Positions 35,421 to 44,783 of a stretch of 64,000 bases of DNA are shown here, piece by piece; within the stretch, counting starts at the first letter, position 1, and the number at the start of each line of letters is the position of its first letter. The DNA comes from Asanoa hainanensis (GTDB lineage Bacteria > Actinomycetota > Actinomycetes > Mycobacteriales > Micromonosporaceae), in the NCBI RefSeq assembly GCF_900188485.1, contig NZ_FZPH01000017.1, positions 62,001-126,000 on the forward strand, written 5' to 3'. Position numbers and translations under genes: made by a program. A model generated the notes under the pieces. The model saw nothing but the letters and a program-made list of their open reading frames with translations. It had not been told where the DNA came from and did no database searches.

Positions 35421-37838
35421 GGCGGCTACGTGATCGACGTCGAGCCCGATCGCGTAGACCTGCACCGGTTCGAACGGCTGCTGCGCGACGGCCGCCGCCT
35501 CGACCCGCTCCCCCGGCTCGGGCTGCTGCGGGAGGCGGTGACGCTCTGGCGTGGCGAACCGTTGACGGACCTGACCGGCGAGTGGGTGGAACAGGTCCGG
35601 GTGCGGGCCCGCCACCAGCGGATCGAGGCCGTCGTGTCGTGGGCCGAGGCGGAGATCGCCGTCGGCGAGCCGGGCCGCGCGATCGACGGCCTCACCGGCC
35701 TGTTGCACGACGACCCGCTGGTCGAGCCGGTGGCGGCGGTGCTGGTGCGCGCGCTGCACGCGGTGGGTCGCGCCGCCGACGCGCGCGCCTGCTACGAGCA
35801 GGTCCGGGCGCGGCTGCACGAGGAGCTCGGCGTGACTCCCGGCCCGGCGTTGACCGCCGCGATAAAAGGGGAGGCCGAGCCCCGGCGGTCCGGTCGCGTG
35901 CTGAGCCGGCTCGTGCCGGACCTGCCCTCCTTCGCCGGCCGGAGCGCCGAGCTCGACCGCCTCGACGCGCTGGCGGCACCGGTCGCGGTCGTCTCCGGCA
36001 CGGCCGGCGTCGGGAAGACCACGACCGCGATCCACTGGGCGCACCGCGTACGCGATCGGTTCCCCGGCGGGCAGCTCTACGTCAACCTGCGCGGTTTCGA
36101 CCCGACGGGCTCCCCGATGCCGCCGGAGCAGGCGATCGGCGTGCTGCTGGCCGCCTGGCAGCTCTCCCCCGACCAGCTTCCAACCGACCTGGCGGGCCGG
36201 ACCGCCCTCTACCGCGAGCTGCTCGCCGACCAGCGGGTGCTGGTCGTGCTGGACAACGCGCACGACGCCGAGCAGGTCCGCCCGCTGCTCCCGGCGACGC
36301 CGGGCTGCCTGGCCGTCGTCACGAGCCGCAACGCCCTCGACGGGCTGGTCGCCCGGGACGGCGCGGTCCCGGTGACGCTGGACCTGCTCGACGTCGACGC
36401 GGGCCTGGAACTGCTCGGCGGCCGGCTCGGCGCACAACGGGTCGCCGCCGAGGGTGCGGCGGCCCGCGAGATCGTCAGGCGCTGCGCCGGGCTACCGCTC
36501 GCGCTGGCCATCGTGGCCGCCCGCGCCGCAGCCCGACCGGCGTTCTCCCTGGCCGACCTGGCGGCCGAGCTGGCCGACACCGACACCAGGCTGGCGGCCC
36601 TGGCCGGCGACGACCCCGGCACCAACCTGCGGACCGTCTTCGCGTGGTCGCACCGCACGCTCACCCCCCGCGCGGCGGAGCTGTTCCGGGTCGTCGGCGC
36701 CACGACCGCGTCCGACGTCGGCGTCTGGGCCGCGGCCAGCCTGCTCGCGGTGCCGCCCGCCGACGCTCGCGGCCTGCTGGGCGAGCTCGCCGGGAAGAGC
36801 CTGGTCGTCGAGCGTGCCTCCGGCCGCTACGCGATGCACGACCTGCTGCGCGGGTACGCGCGGACGCTCGCCATCGACGCGGACGGCGCGGCCCGGCGGC
36901 GGTTCACCGCCCACCTGGCCGCCACCGCCCTGGCGGCCGACCGGCTCCTCGAGGCGGACGGAGAGGACGACCTCGAACCACTCCCGCCGGGGGTGACCGT
37001 CCGGCCGCTCGCGGACCGGGCGCGGGCGCTGCGCTGGTTCGACGCCGAGCGCCGCAGCCTGCTTGATGCGGTGGCCTCGGCAACGGACGACCGGCAGCTC
37101 TGCCGCCTCGCCCAGGGCCTTCGCCACTACCTGGAACAGCGGGGGCACTGGGCCGACTGGATCGCCGTCGAGCACGCCGCCCGCGACGCCGCCCACCGGC
37201 TGGGCGACCGGCTGGCCGAGGGAGACGCCTGCACCGAGCTCGGCCGGGCCGCCACCCGGCTGGGCGACCGCGCCGCCCGCGACCACTTCGCGCGGGCGCT
37301 CACCTGCTACGAAGCGACCGGAGACGCGGTGCGGCAGGCGCACGTCCATAGAGGACTGGGCGGCCTGTGCTTCGCGGCCGGCGACGCCGACGCCGCCCGT
37401 GACCACGTCGACCGGGCGCTGCACCTCTACGGCCGGGCCGGGCACCGGGCCGGTCAGGCGATGGCGCTGAACAACCTGGCGATGCTCCGCAGCCGCTCCG
37501 GCGACTACGACGAGGCCCTGGCTGACGGCGCCCGGGCCCTCGCGCTGGTGCCCGTAGTGGGCTGGGACGACGTGCAGGGCGCGATCTGGTCCACGTTCGG
37601 CTCCGTCTTCGCGCGGTTGGACGACGCCCGTACCTCCGTGCGCTGTTATCGGCGCGCCCGCGCGCTGTCGCGGCGCGCGGGCGACCGGGTGAAGGAGGCC
37701 GACGCGTGCGAGCGGCTGGCCGAGGCGCAGCTCTCGGCCGGCGACCCCGACGCGGCCCGCCGGTCGTGGCAGGCGGCCTACGACATCCTGCACCCGCTCG
37801 GCCTCCCGAGAGCGCGGGCGATCGCCGCGCGGCTCTAA
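35421..37838 (+). pseudogene. SARP/AfsR-type regulator, C-terminal part (BTAD, NB-ARC, TPR) after frameshift
   Basis: About 805 residues that continue the SARP in another frame: GGYVIDVEPDRVDLHRFERLL opens the bacterial transcriptional activation domain. Then an NB-ARC ATPase with Walker A GTAGVGKTT, Walker B RVLVVLDNAHD and MHDLLRGYAR, and C-terminal TPR repeats (GHRAGQAMALNNLAMLRSRSGDYDEALADGARAL). Rejoined with the first part the protein would be about 912 residues, typical for AfsR-like regulators of secondary metabolism or sporulation. Its last bases overlap the convergent CrtC-like gene by four. Confidence 0.75.
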
Positions 37839-38908
37839 CGGGCGTGCCCGAAGTACATCAGCTCCCAGATCGCTTCCTCGGTGTGCCGTTCCAGCGTCTC
37901 ACCACTCCGCCGGCGCTCGATCGTGAGGTCCCCGGCGAAGCGCAGGTAGGCGCCGTCGAACCGGACCAGCCGGGCCGCGGCGCGTTTGAGCCAGGGCAGG
38001 TCCTTGGTCAGTGGGTTGCGCACGAGGTCCCGCCGGCGGTCGAACGTCACCACGTAGCTGTCTTCACCATCCACATAGGTGTATCGGACGACCCCGGCGA
38101 CCGGCTTTCCGGTCTTCGGATCGGTATAGACGTCCGAACGCTCGAATGACATCTTCGCCGGGTCGTCGCCGACGATGCGGCCGTCCCGGGCGAGCAGGAA
38201 GATGGGAATCTCGGCGAAGTCGTACTTCTCGACGCTGGTGATGAAAGACGCGATGACCGTGTACGGCCCGGCCTGCCCGCGTCCCCAGTACCAGTCATGG
38301 ATGATCTTCTGCAGCCCGACGGTGCCCCAGTTGTGGTCGTGATAGCCGACACCGGCGGTCTCGTGCCGCACCCCGTCGACCGTGTACGAGCCGCGCACGG
38401 CCCCCTGCGGCACGGCGGGCAACCAGTTGAACTGCAGCTCGTCCGGGCCGAAGAGCATGTGCCCGGTGGCCGGGCGCCAGGGCGGAAGCTGCGCGGTCAG
38501 CGTGAGGTCGACCCGGACGTCGCCTGCGGTCGCCTCGATGCGGTACTCACGCAGGCCCTCGCCCGTGAACCGGTTGCCCGGCCCCATCCGCACGTCCGTG
38601 CGGCCGGCCGCCGCCGACCACTGTGCCGCCGGGATCGCGATCGCGTGGTCGTACGCCGTGCCGTCGGGCAGTTCCAGGTTGACCCGCAGTTGCGGTGACA
38701 GCGGCGCGGTGGCCGCTCCGAGGTCCTTGTTCATGAACACCACGACGACCTTGGCGCCGTCGTCGAGGTGGGCGTCGAAGTACCACCACTCGTACGACCC
38801 GGCGCTGCCGTCGGTGCGTGCGCCGTCCTCCCACTCCGCCACCTCGTCGGGGCGGATACCGAAACGGGCGTAGTCGTCGCTCATCCCGGCCAGTCGTCGC
38901 TCTGTCAT
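37835..38908 (-). CDS. CrtC/AttH-like lipocalin-fold protein (carotenoid 1,2-hydratase related)
   Basis: A 357-residue protein of the hydroxyneurosporene synthase (CrtC)/AttH superfamily. Hallmarks are YEWWYFDAHLDDG near the N-terminus and GYHDHNWGTVGL with HDWYWGRG in the centre. Family members hydrate or cyclise isoprenoid double bonds, but many have unknown substrates, and no carotenoid genes lie nearby. It starts at ATG 38908 with an AGGAGGAG RBS and follows the epimerase gene by 12 bases, making it the third gene of an ECF sigma operon. Confidence 0.82.
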   Translation of the reverse strand: MTERRLAGMSDDYARFGIRPDEVAEWEDGARTDGSAGSYEWWYFDAHLDDGAKVVVVFMNKDLGAATAPLSPQLRVNLELPDGTAYDHAIAIPAAQWSAAAGRTDVRMGPGNRFTGEGLREYRIEATAGDVRVDLTLTAQLPPWRPATGHMLFGPDELQFNWLPAVPQGAVRGSYTVDGVRHETAGVGYHDHNWGTVGLQKIIHDWYWGRGQAGPYTVIASFITSVEKYDFAEIPIFLLARDGRIVGDDPAKMSFERSDVYTDPKTGKPVAGVVRYTYVDGEDSYVVTFDRRRDLVRNPLTKDLPWLKRAAARLVRFDGAYLRFAGDLTIERRRSGETLERHTEEAIWELMYFGHAR

Positions 38909-38920
38909 GACTCCTCCTCG

Positions 38921-39739
38921 CTACAGGGTGGCGAAACCGTCGCGCCAGGACGGATAGGACGGGAACCAGCCGAGCGTTTCGCGGGCGTACCGGTTGCTCG
39001 CCCCACGGGCCCAACCGTTCCGCTCGCCGCTGTCCTTGGCTGGCGGCGGCGCCCCGACCGCGGCGCAGAACGCGGGAACCCACCGCGCGGCCGCGGCCGG
39101 CTCGTCGTCGCAGACGTTGACCACGCCGGTAGGCCAGCTCAGCGCGACGGCCGCGGCCACGACCGCGTCGTCGACATGCACCAGGCTGCCCACGTTCGCG
39201 TCCGCGGGGAGCTTGCCGGCGGCGGCCACCTCGGCCATCCGGCCGTCGCGGGCGTACCAGGTCCGCGGACCGTAGAGGACGCCGTAGCGCAGCACCACCC
39301 ACTCGGGCGCCTCCCGGACGGCCGCTTCGAGCGCGGTGACGCCGCCGACGCTGGTGTGCCGCGGCTCGGGGGCGTCGACGTCGAGCGGTGTCTCCTCGGT
39401 CGCGGGCTCGGCGCCGGCCGCGTACCCCCAGGCGATGCTCTGCGCCACGATCCGGCGCACGCCGGCGGCGAGCGCGGCGTCGACCAGGTTGCGGGTGCCG
39501 ATCCGGCGCAGCCGCGCGTTGGCCGCGAGGTCGCCCGTGCTCAGGCTGGTGAGCTGGTGCATCACCACGTCGGGCCGGACGGCCCGCACCGCGGCGACCA
39601 CCGCGTCCCGGTCGAGCACGTCGACGGGGACGCGGTGGTCGCCGCGGGCCAGTCCGACGACCTCGTGCCCCTGGCGGGTCAGCAGCGGCCCGAGCCGGCG
39701 GCCGATGACGCCGGTCGAACCGGCGAGCAGAATGCGCAT
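38921..39739 (-). CDS. NAD-dependent epimerase/dehydratase (extended SDR), ECF-linked
   Basis: A 272-residue SDR protein. The glycine motif is GSTGVIGRRLGPLL, an Rxx-type binding loop follows, and VLRYGVLYGPRTWYARDG matches the atypical SDR epimerases. The catalytic Y-x-x-x-K is not obvious, so it may be a non-canonical member. ATG 39739 is preceded by AGGAG and lies two bases from the sigma factor stop. Epimerases of this kind are one of the 'COE' partner classes typical of ECF41 sigma factors. Confidence 0.88.
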   Translation of the reverse strand: MRILLAGSTGVIGRRLGPLLTRQGHEVVGLARGDHRVPVDVLDRDAVVAAVRAVRPDVVMHQLTSLSTGDLAANARLRRIGTRNLVDAALAAGVRRIVAQSIAWGYAAGAEPATEETPLDVDAPEPRHTSVGGVTALEAAVREAPEWVVLRYGVLYGPRTWYARDGRMAEVAAAGKLPADANVGSLVHVDDAVVAAAVALSWPTGVVNVCDDEPAAAARWVPAFCAAVGAPPPAKDSGERNGWARGASNRYARETLGWFPSYPSWRDGFATL

Positions 39740-39741
39740 TC

Positions 39742-40632
39742 TCAGGCTCCTGGTGTGAACTGGCCGAGCTTGTCGGGGTTGAGGACGATCTGGATCTGCT
39801 CGATACCGGCGGCCGAGGCGTCGAGCGTGAACAGCGCGACCGCCGCGCCGTCGCGGGAGGCGAGGATGGCGGGCCCGCCGTTGGCCTCGACGATCTCCAG
39901 CTCGAGGTCACGTCCGAACTTGGCCATCAGCCCCACGATGTACCGCGTGACGTTCTCCCGTCCGACGATCGGCTGGAGAGCCGCCCGGACGGTGCCACCA
40001 CCGTCGGCGTAGGACACCGCCGTGTCGGCGAGCAGGCTCTCCAACTGAGGGAGGTCACCGGCCCGCGCGGCGGCGAGGAACGAGCGCAGGAGCCGCACGT
40101 GCTCCGCGCGCGGCACCGGGTCGTGCCGCTCCTGGTCGAGGTGGGTGCGGGCGCGCCGGGCGAGCTGCCGGGCGTTGGCCTCGCTGGTGTCCAGCACCTC
40201 GCCGATGCGCCGGAAGGGGTAGTCGAACGCCTCGCGCAACACGTAGACCGCGCGCTCGGCCGGATTCAGGCGCTCCAGCAGGAGCAGCACCGCGAGCTCG
40301 ACCGACTCGTCACGCTCGGCCCGCGCGACCGGGTCCGTGGCGGTGTCGACGGGCTCGGGCAGCCACGGCCCGGAGTAGACCTCCCGCCGGGCGCGGGCCG
40401 AGGTCGCCGCGTTGACCGCCAGCCGGGCGGTGGTCGTGATCAGGAAGCCGTCCGGATCCCGTACCGCCGCCCGGTCGGTCAGTTGCCACCGCAGCCAGGC
40501 GTCGTGCACGACGTCCTCCGCGTCGGCGACGGTGCCCAGCATCCGGTAGGCGATGCCGAGCAACCGCGGCCGGACCGCGTCGAACACCGCCAACGCGTCG
40601 CCGAGACCCGACTCCCGCACCAGCCCCATCAT
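39742..40632 (-). CDS. ECF41-type RNA polymerase sigma factor with SnoaL-like C-terminal domain
   Basis: A 296-residue SigJ/ECF41-like factor. Sigma region 2 is AVRPRLLGIAYRMLGTVADAEDVVHDAWLRW. Region 4 is LNPAERAVYVLREAFDYPFRRIGEVLDTSEANARQLARRARTHL. About 100 further residues form a SnoaL-like domain that in ECF41 proteins replaces the anti-sigma factor (family knowledge). Region 4 is followed by RSFLAAARAGDLPQLESLLADTAVSYADGGG. It heads a three-gene operon with an epimerase and a CrtC-like protein. Two ATG codons (MM) begin the gene, with a GGAGG RBS. Confidence 0.9.
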   Translation of the reverse strand: MMGLVRESGLGDALAVFDAVRPRLLGIAYRMLGTVADAEDVVHDAWLRWQLTDRAAVRDPDGFLITTTARLAVNAATSARARREVYSGPWLPEPVDTATDPVARAERDESVELAVLLLLERLNPAERAVYVLREAFDYPFRRIGEVLDTSEANARQLARRARTHLDQERHDPVPRAEHVRLLRSFLAAARAGDLPQLESLLADTAVSYADGGGTVRAALQPIVGRENVTRYIVGLMAKFGRDLELEIVEANGGPAILASRDGAAVALFTLDASAAGIEQIQIVLNPDKLGQFTPGA

Positions 40633-40684
40633 GAATCGCTCGCCTCCGTGGTCTGGATGACCAAGTCCCCATCAAGAGGGACCA

Positions 40685-40706
40685 GACGGCGAGCCGATTC
40701 GTGACA
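40685..40706 (-). promoter_or_regulatory. Possible ECF41-type promoter of the sigma operon
   Basis: Reading toward the sigma gene, TGTCAC (40706-40701) is followed 12 bases later by CGTC (40688-40685). ECF41 promoters are described with a TGTCACA-like -35 and a CGTC -10. The spacing here looks short and the seventh base differs, so this is a tentative autoregulatory promoter. Confidence 0.4.
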
Positions 40707-40714
40707 GCCGGTAT

Positions 40715-42673
40715 TTAGTCCGCCTTTGTCCGGTTAGCGGCGGCTTCCGTGGCGAGCCTCCTGCGTTGCCAGGCGAAGAAGGCCACTGCGGCCGCCCAGG
40801 TTCCGGCCAGGGGGAACAACAGGAGCCAGCCGTACGTCCACGCTGTCGTGCGCACCTGGCTCTTCGCCCACCGCATGCCCTGCGTGCGGCAGCCCGCGGT
40901 GGTGGTGTCGAGCAGATCGCACTGCGGCACCGCCTGCACGGCCGCCGGCGCCGCCCGCCCGCTGTCGTAGCGGCCCACCGCGGTCGTGCGGATCAGCATC
41001 GTGTCGAGGGCGGGCAGCCAGGTCTGGAAGGTCCGCAGCATCGCGGCGTGGCCGCGCTCGTTCGGGTGCAGGCTGCTGTGTGACCAGTTCTTCGGGTTGA
41101 AGCGCTGCTCGGCGACGCCCGCGACGGAGCGCACCCCGATGAAGTGCAGCCCGGGCCGCCCGCCGTTGAGCTCGTCACACAGTTGCAGATGGGCCGTCGC
41201 CAGGGCCGACTCCATCTCCGCGAGGTAGTAGAAGCCGAACTCGCGTGCCGTCTCCCGGAGGACCCGGTTGAGGCCGTTGGTCACGTAGTCGTGCAGGAAG
41301 CGGCGCTCGCCGATGCTCAGCGCGACGTCGTCGCACGTGCCGGTCAGGTGGATCGGGTCAGGATATGGCACCACCACGACCGGCGTACGGGGAAAGACGT
41401 CGCTGATGTGCTGGTACGTGTCCCGCAGCGCGAGCTTGACCTGCGGCAGCGAGTCGGTCCACAGGTGCGCCTGGTCGCCGCAGTTCCCCGGGGCCAGGCA
41501 CATCAGCCCGATCGTCGAGAAGCCCGCGTCGTTGCCGCCGAGGCTCACAACCACCATCGCCGGCGCGAAGGCCGCGTCGGCGTAGTTGCGCGTGTGCAGG
41601 TCGAGCTGGGTGGCCTCCTCACCGTCGGGTGCGCTGGGCACGGGCGCCTCGGGTCGCACCGGCCGCGCCGCGGACTGGACGTTCCACGTGCGCGCCCCGG
41701 AGCACGCGAGGAACTCCAGCCGGCCGAACGGTGGCTGCTGACCGGCCATCGCCGCCCAGGCGCTCGGCGAGCGCCGGCACTGGTTGTCGCCGCCGACGTC
41801 GGTGCCCGCGTAGTACCGCGAGGCGCCCTCCCCCGACATGTACGAGTCGCCGATGGCCACGAGCAACGACGACGCCGTCCGATCGGTTCGCAGCGCGGGC
41901 GGCAGGTCCTCGGGCGTCGGCGTCACGCCGAGCAGCGCGATGACGCCCAGCACGAACGCGACGTCCGCCTGCGTGGTCGACACGAGCGCGACCATCATCA
42001 GGCCGGCCACGACGATCGCTCCGAGCAACCAGGGCGATCGGGTGTACGCGAACAGCAGGGCGGCCGAGACCAGCAGGAGCGCGAGTCCACTCAGGCCGGT
42101 CCCCAGCCTGAGCTTTCGGCCTGACCCGCACAGCCGGCGGATGACCACTTCGGACAGCAACGCCACACCCACGGGCAGCAGCGCGAAGAAGGCCAGGCCC
42201 AGGAAGGCGAGCTCCGCGTACACGGCGCGACCGCTGGATCGACCGAGCAGGGCCAGGCCGGCGATCGCGAGCACGACACCCGCTCCCGTGAACGTCACGC
42301 CGAGGGTCAGGCGCCGGCGGTCCGACCGCATGCCCTGCCGGAGCCAGGTGATCGCGGATCCGGCCACGAAGTAGGCGACGATGGCGCCGGCCAGGGCGAC
42401 GCCGCGCATCGGCCAGAACGCGTAGGACACCACCATGGCGGCGCCGACCAGCGCCAACGCGAGCCCGACCCGCCAACTGACCAGCCACTGGCGGTCGTCG
42501 AGGCTGTCGAGGTACTGGCCGCGTACCCAGATCGTCGCCGCGATGACGAAGATGGTGAACAGCACCTGGATGGTCAGCGTCGACGACCCGGAGCCCGCCA
42601 ACGCGAGGAACGCGGCCAGGGCGGCGGCGAAGACCAGCAGGCGCCGCAGCGCGGAGCCGTCGACAGCGTCCAC
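40715..42673 (-). CDS. Membrane-anchored SGNH/GDSL hydrolase
   Basis: A 652-residue protein. Roughly the first 280 residues hold about nine hydrophobic helices. The middle is an SGNH hydrolase: block I AIGDSYMSGEGAS, block III SLGGNDAGFS and block V SLHPNERGHA with the catalytic His. A further hydrophobic helix is near the C-terminus (AWTYGWLLLFPLAGTWAAAVAFFAW). The catalytic domain probably faces outward and acts on a lipid or glycan ester; the number of helices suggests a transport-coupled acyl reaction (inference). GTG 42673 is chosen for its GAGGAG RBS. Confidence 0.85.
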   Translation of the reverse strand: MDAVDGSALRRLLVFAAALAAFLALAGSGSSTLTIQVLFTIFVIAATIWVRGQYLDSLDDRQWLVSWRVGLALALVGAAMVVSYAFWPMRGVALAGAIVAYFVAGSAITWLRQGMRSDRRRLTLGVTFTGAGVVLAIAGLALLGRSSGRAVYAELAFLGLAFFALLPVGVALLSEVVIRRLCGSGRKLRLGTGLSGLALLLVSAALLFAYTRSPWLLGAIVVAGLMMVALVSTTQADVAFVLGVIALLGVTPTPEDLPPALRTDRTASSLLVAIGDSYMSGEGASRYYAGTDVGGDNQCRRSPSAWAAMAGQQPPFGRLEFLACSGARTWNVQSAARPVRPEAPVPSAPDGEEATQLDLHTRNYADAAFAPAMVVVSLGGNDAGFSTIGLMCLAPGNCGDQAHLWTDSLPQVKLALRDTYQHISDVFPRTPVVVVPYPDPIHLTGTCDDVALSIGERRFLHDYVTNGLNRVLRETAREFGFYYLAEMESALATAHLQLCDELNGGRPGLHFIGVRSVAGVAEQRFNPKNWSHSSLHPNERGHAAMLRTFQTWLPALDTMLIRTTAVGRYDSGRAAPAAVQAVPQCDLLDTTTAGCRTQGMRWAKSQVRTTAWTYGWLLLFPLAGTWAAAVAFFAWQRRRLATEAAANRTKAD

Positions 42674-42791
42674 TTCTCTCGCTCCTCGAGCTCTTCCTCT
42701 GGACCTGGAAAGATCGGTCACAAAGCAAGAGACGGGAACGGGGCGGCCTGATACCGCGGCGCGGTGCCAAGTCCGCTGTTCGGGTGACCGG

Positions 42792-43409
42792 TTACACGAG
42801 CTCGGGCACCCGCAGGTGGGCCAGCGCCAGCTCGAACTCGGCCACCTCGACGATCTCGGCGTCCATCGTGCGGGCCGCCTTGTCGCGCAGCTGCGTGGAG
42901 CGCCGGCCGGCCTTGGCCAGCGCGTCGGCACTGTCGAAGATCACGTTCGAGACGATCCGACCGTCGTCGTGGTTCAGCAGCAGGCTGGCGCTGCAGAACC
43001 CGGAGAACCCTTCGAAGATCGGCAGGTTGGACGTGAAGATCTGCGTGGGCTGGTCGGACCGCGGAGTGCCGCGGAGATAGCTGACCCGCACGTGCGCACC
43101 GGTGGGCGCGCGGTGCAGGCGGTGCATCACGGCGACGTCCCACTCGTCGTTGGTCAGGTCCGGCGCACCGAACGCGTCCGTCATCCGCTTCCGCAGCGGC
43201 GGCACCCGCCCCTCACTGGCGCGCATGGCCTGCTGGCTCTCCCACGACGAGGTGGCCACGCAGCGACCGGTGTCCCGGTCGACCAGCAACGAGAGTCCGA
43301 CACAGCCGTCGATGTCGAGCAGGTCGGTCATCAGATCGCCGTCGAGGAGCGCGATGCCGCGGTCGATCGACGACGGTTGGGCGATCATGGTGGAAGAACG
43401 GGCGAACAT
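42792..43409 (-). CDS. Conserved protein with ferredoxin-like dimeric (ABM-type) folds, unknown function
   Basis: A 205-residue cytosolic protein. Two alpha-beta barrel-like halves can be seen: MTDLLDIDGCVGLSLLVDRDTGRCVATSSWESQQAM and, later, GFCSASLLLNHDDGRIVSNVIFDSADALAKAG, each with the strand-turn-strand-helix pattern of monooxygenase-like (ABM) proteins. No active-site residues are recognisable. ATG 43409 has an AGGAGG RBS. It lies alone between a membrane hydrolase and a lipoprotein gene on the same strand. Confidence 0.7.
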   Translation of the reverse strand: MFARSSTMIAQPSSIDRGIALLDGDLMTDLLDIDGCVGLSLLVDRDTGRCVATSSWESQQAMRASEGRVPPLRKRMTDAFGAPDLTNDEWDVAVMHRLHRAPTGAHVRVSYLRGTPRSDQPTQIFTSNLPIFEGFSGFCSASLLLNHDDGRIVSNVIFDSADALAKAGRRSTQLRDKAARTMDAEIVEVAEFELALAHLRVPELV

Positions 43410-43501
43410 GGCTGCCTCCTTCGATCTCCAGCTTCCTCCGAGGCCTGGTCGCGCGGACCCGAACGGCCCGACCACACCGGGCTCAGGAACTGACAGCCAC
43501 C

Positions 43502-44728
43502 TCAGTCGGCAGCAGCGAACGCCAGGACCTGCGGCCAGCTGTCGATGCGCGCCGCGGCGTCGGCCTCGCGGGTGCCGCCCAACTCCCACGGGTCGGCGAA
43601 GGTGCCGCCGGCGAGATACGGAAAGCTGCCAACGGCGTGGCCCGCGTCCGGATAGATCAGGCTCTGGTACGCGGCGGTGCCGTCGAGGCGGTCCATGATG
43701 CGTCGCGCCTGTTCGGCGGCCGGCCAGAGCCGGTCGTCGCCACCGGCGATGGTGAGCACCGGACCGGTCACGCGGTCGACCGGTATGGCGCTCCGTGGCA
43801 CCGGGACGCCACCGATGGTCCACGCGTCGCCGCCGCTGGGAAAGCCCTGCGAGACGGTGTCGTTCGGCGAGTACAGGATGGTGCCGCGGACGAGGTCGGG
43901 GAAATGCTGCGCCAGCAGCAGCGCGGCCTCGGCGCCGCGGGAAGCGCCGTTGACCACCACCGCGTCGCGGTCGGCGCCGGGCTGCTGGCGCAGGAGCCGC
44001 GCCGCCGTGGCGAAGTACTCCAGCGGTATGTCGCGCAGCGTGTCGGGCAGACCGGGTGCGCTGAAGTAGCCCAACGCCAGCGCCGGGTGGCCGTGCGACG
44101 CGAACAGCGCCGCGTCGTACCTGCCACTGATGCCGCCTTCGGAACCGCCGAACACCAGCACCCCGGGCCGACGCTCGGCACCGGGCGGCGGCAGGAACAG
44201 CACTCCCGCGACGCCGTCGGCGGCGGCCGTCAGGGCGCGGTGGGTCACACCGGGCGCGATCCACTGCCGGGTCACGGTGCGTGCCGCGATCTCCCGGCCC
44301 GCCGCGGTCACGGTCAGGCGCACGTCGTACGCCGCCTTCGTTTCGGGGTGTCCGGGGCTGAACCAGGACCGTTCCGGATCGCCGGTCACCGGCCGCATCG
44401 ACCAGAACAGGCCCATGCCGTCGACGCCGGTGTACGTGCCCGACGCGGGCGCGGATCGGGCGAGGTCGACGACGCCGCCGCCATCCGCTTCGAAGGTGGC
44501 CTCGGCGTGCCACGGCTGTCCAGTGCGGTCGGTGGCCCGCGCCGCGACCGTGACGGCCTCCCGGGCCAGCAGACCCGTCACCCGCGCCTCGATCGGGTGA
44601 TCGGCCAGGGCGACAGCGGCGTCCACGTCGATCGTGGCAGCCGTCGAGCTCCGCGCCGAGCACCCCACGGCACCGGCACCCACGACGAGGACAACGGCCA
44701 GCCCGGCGAGCCAACGGCGGATCTCCAC
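43502..44728 (-). CDS. Lipoprotein of the BAAT / acyl-CoA thioesterase family
   Basis: A 408-residue exported protein. The signal peptide ends in GAGAVGC, a lipobox. Residues about 40-160 resemble the N-terminal acyltransferase domain of bile acid-CoA:amino acid N-acyltransferases (IEARVTGLLAREAVTVAARATDRTG). The alpha/beta hydrolase C-domain has the nucleophile elbow GASRG, an Asp in GGDDRLWP and a His in DAGHAVGSFPY. Known relatives act on intracellular acyl-CoA, so an extracytoplasmic member is unusual. GTG 44728 has TACCGT seven bases upstream and gives a clean signal peptide; GTG 44737 and TTG 44755 are alternatives. Confidence 0.8.
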   Translation of the reverse strand: MEIRRWLAGLAVVLVVGAGAVGCSARSSTAATIDVDAAVALADHPIEARVTGLLAREAVTVAARATDRTGQPWHAEATFEADGGGVVDLARSAPASGTYTGVDGMGLFWSMRPVTGDPERSWFSPGHPETKAAYDVRLTVTAAGREIAARTVTRQWIAPGVTHRALTAAADGVAGVLFLPPPGAERRPGVLVFGGSEGGISGRYDAALFASHGHPALALGYFSAPGLPDTLRDIPLEYFATAARLLRQQPGADRDAVVVNGASRGAEAALLLAQHFPDLVRGTILYSPNDTVSQGFPSGGDAWTIGGVPVPRSAIPVDRVTGPVLTIAGGDDRLWPAAEQARRIMDRLDGTAAYQSLIYPDAGHAVGSFPYLAGGTFADPWELGGTREADAAARIDSWPQVLAFAAAD

Positions 44729-44770
44729 GCGGTACACGGTAGTGACGGGGTTCAATCACCGGTGAAGGCG

Positions 44771-44776
44771 TAGCGT
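44771..44776 (+). promoter_or_regulatory. Probable -10 box of a leaderless HTH-gene mRNA
   Basis: TAGCGT ends seven bases before ATG 44784, the same spacing as at other leaderless starts in this window. Confidence 0.45.
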
Positions 44777-44783
44777 CGACGGC

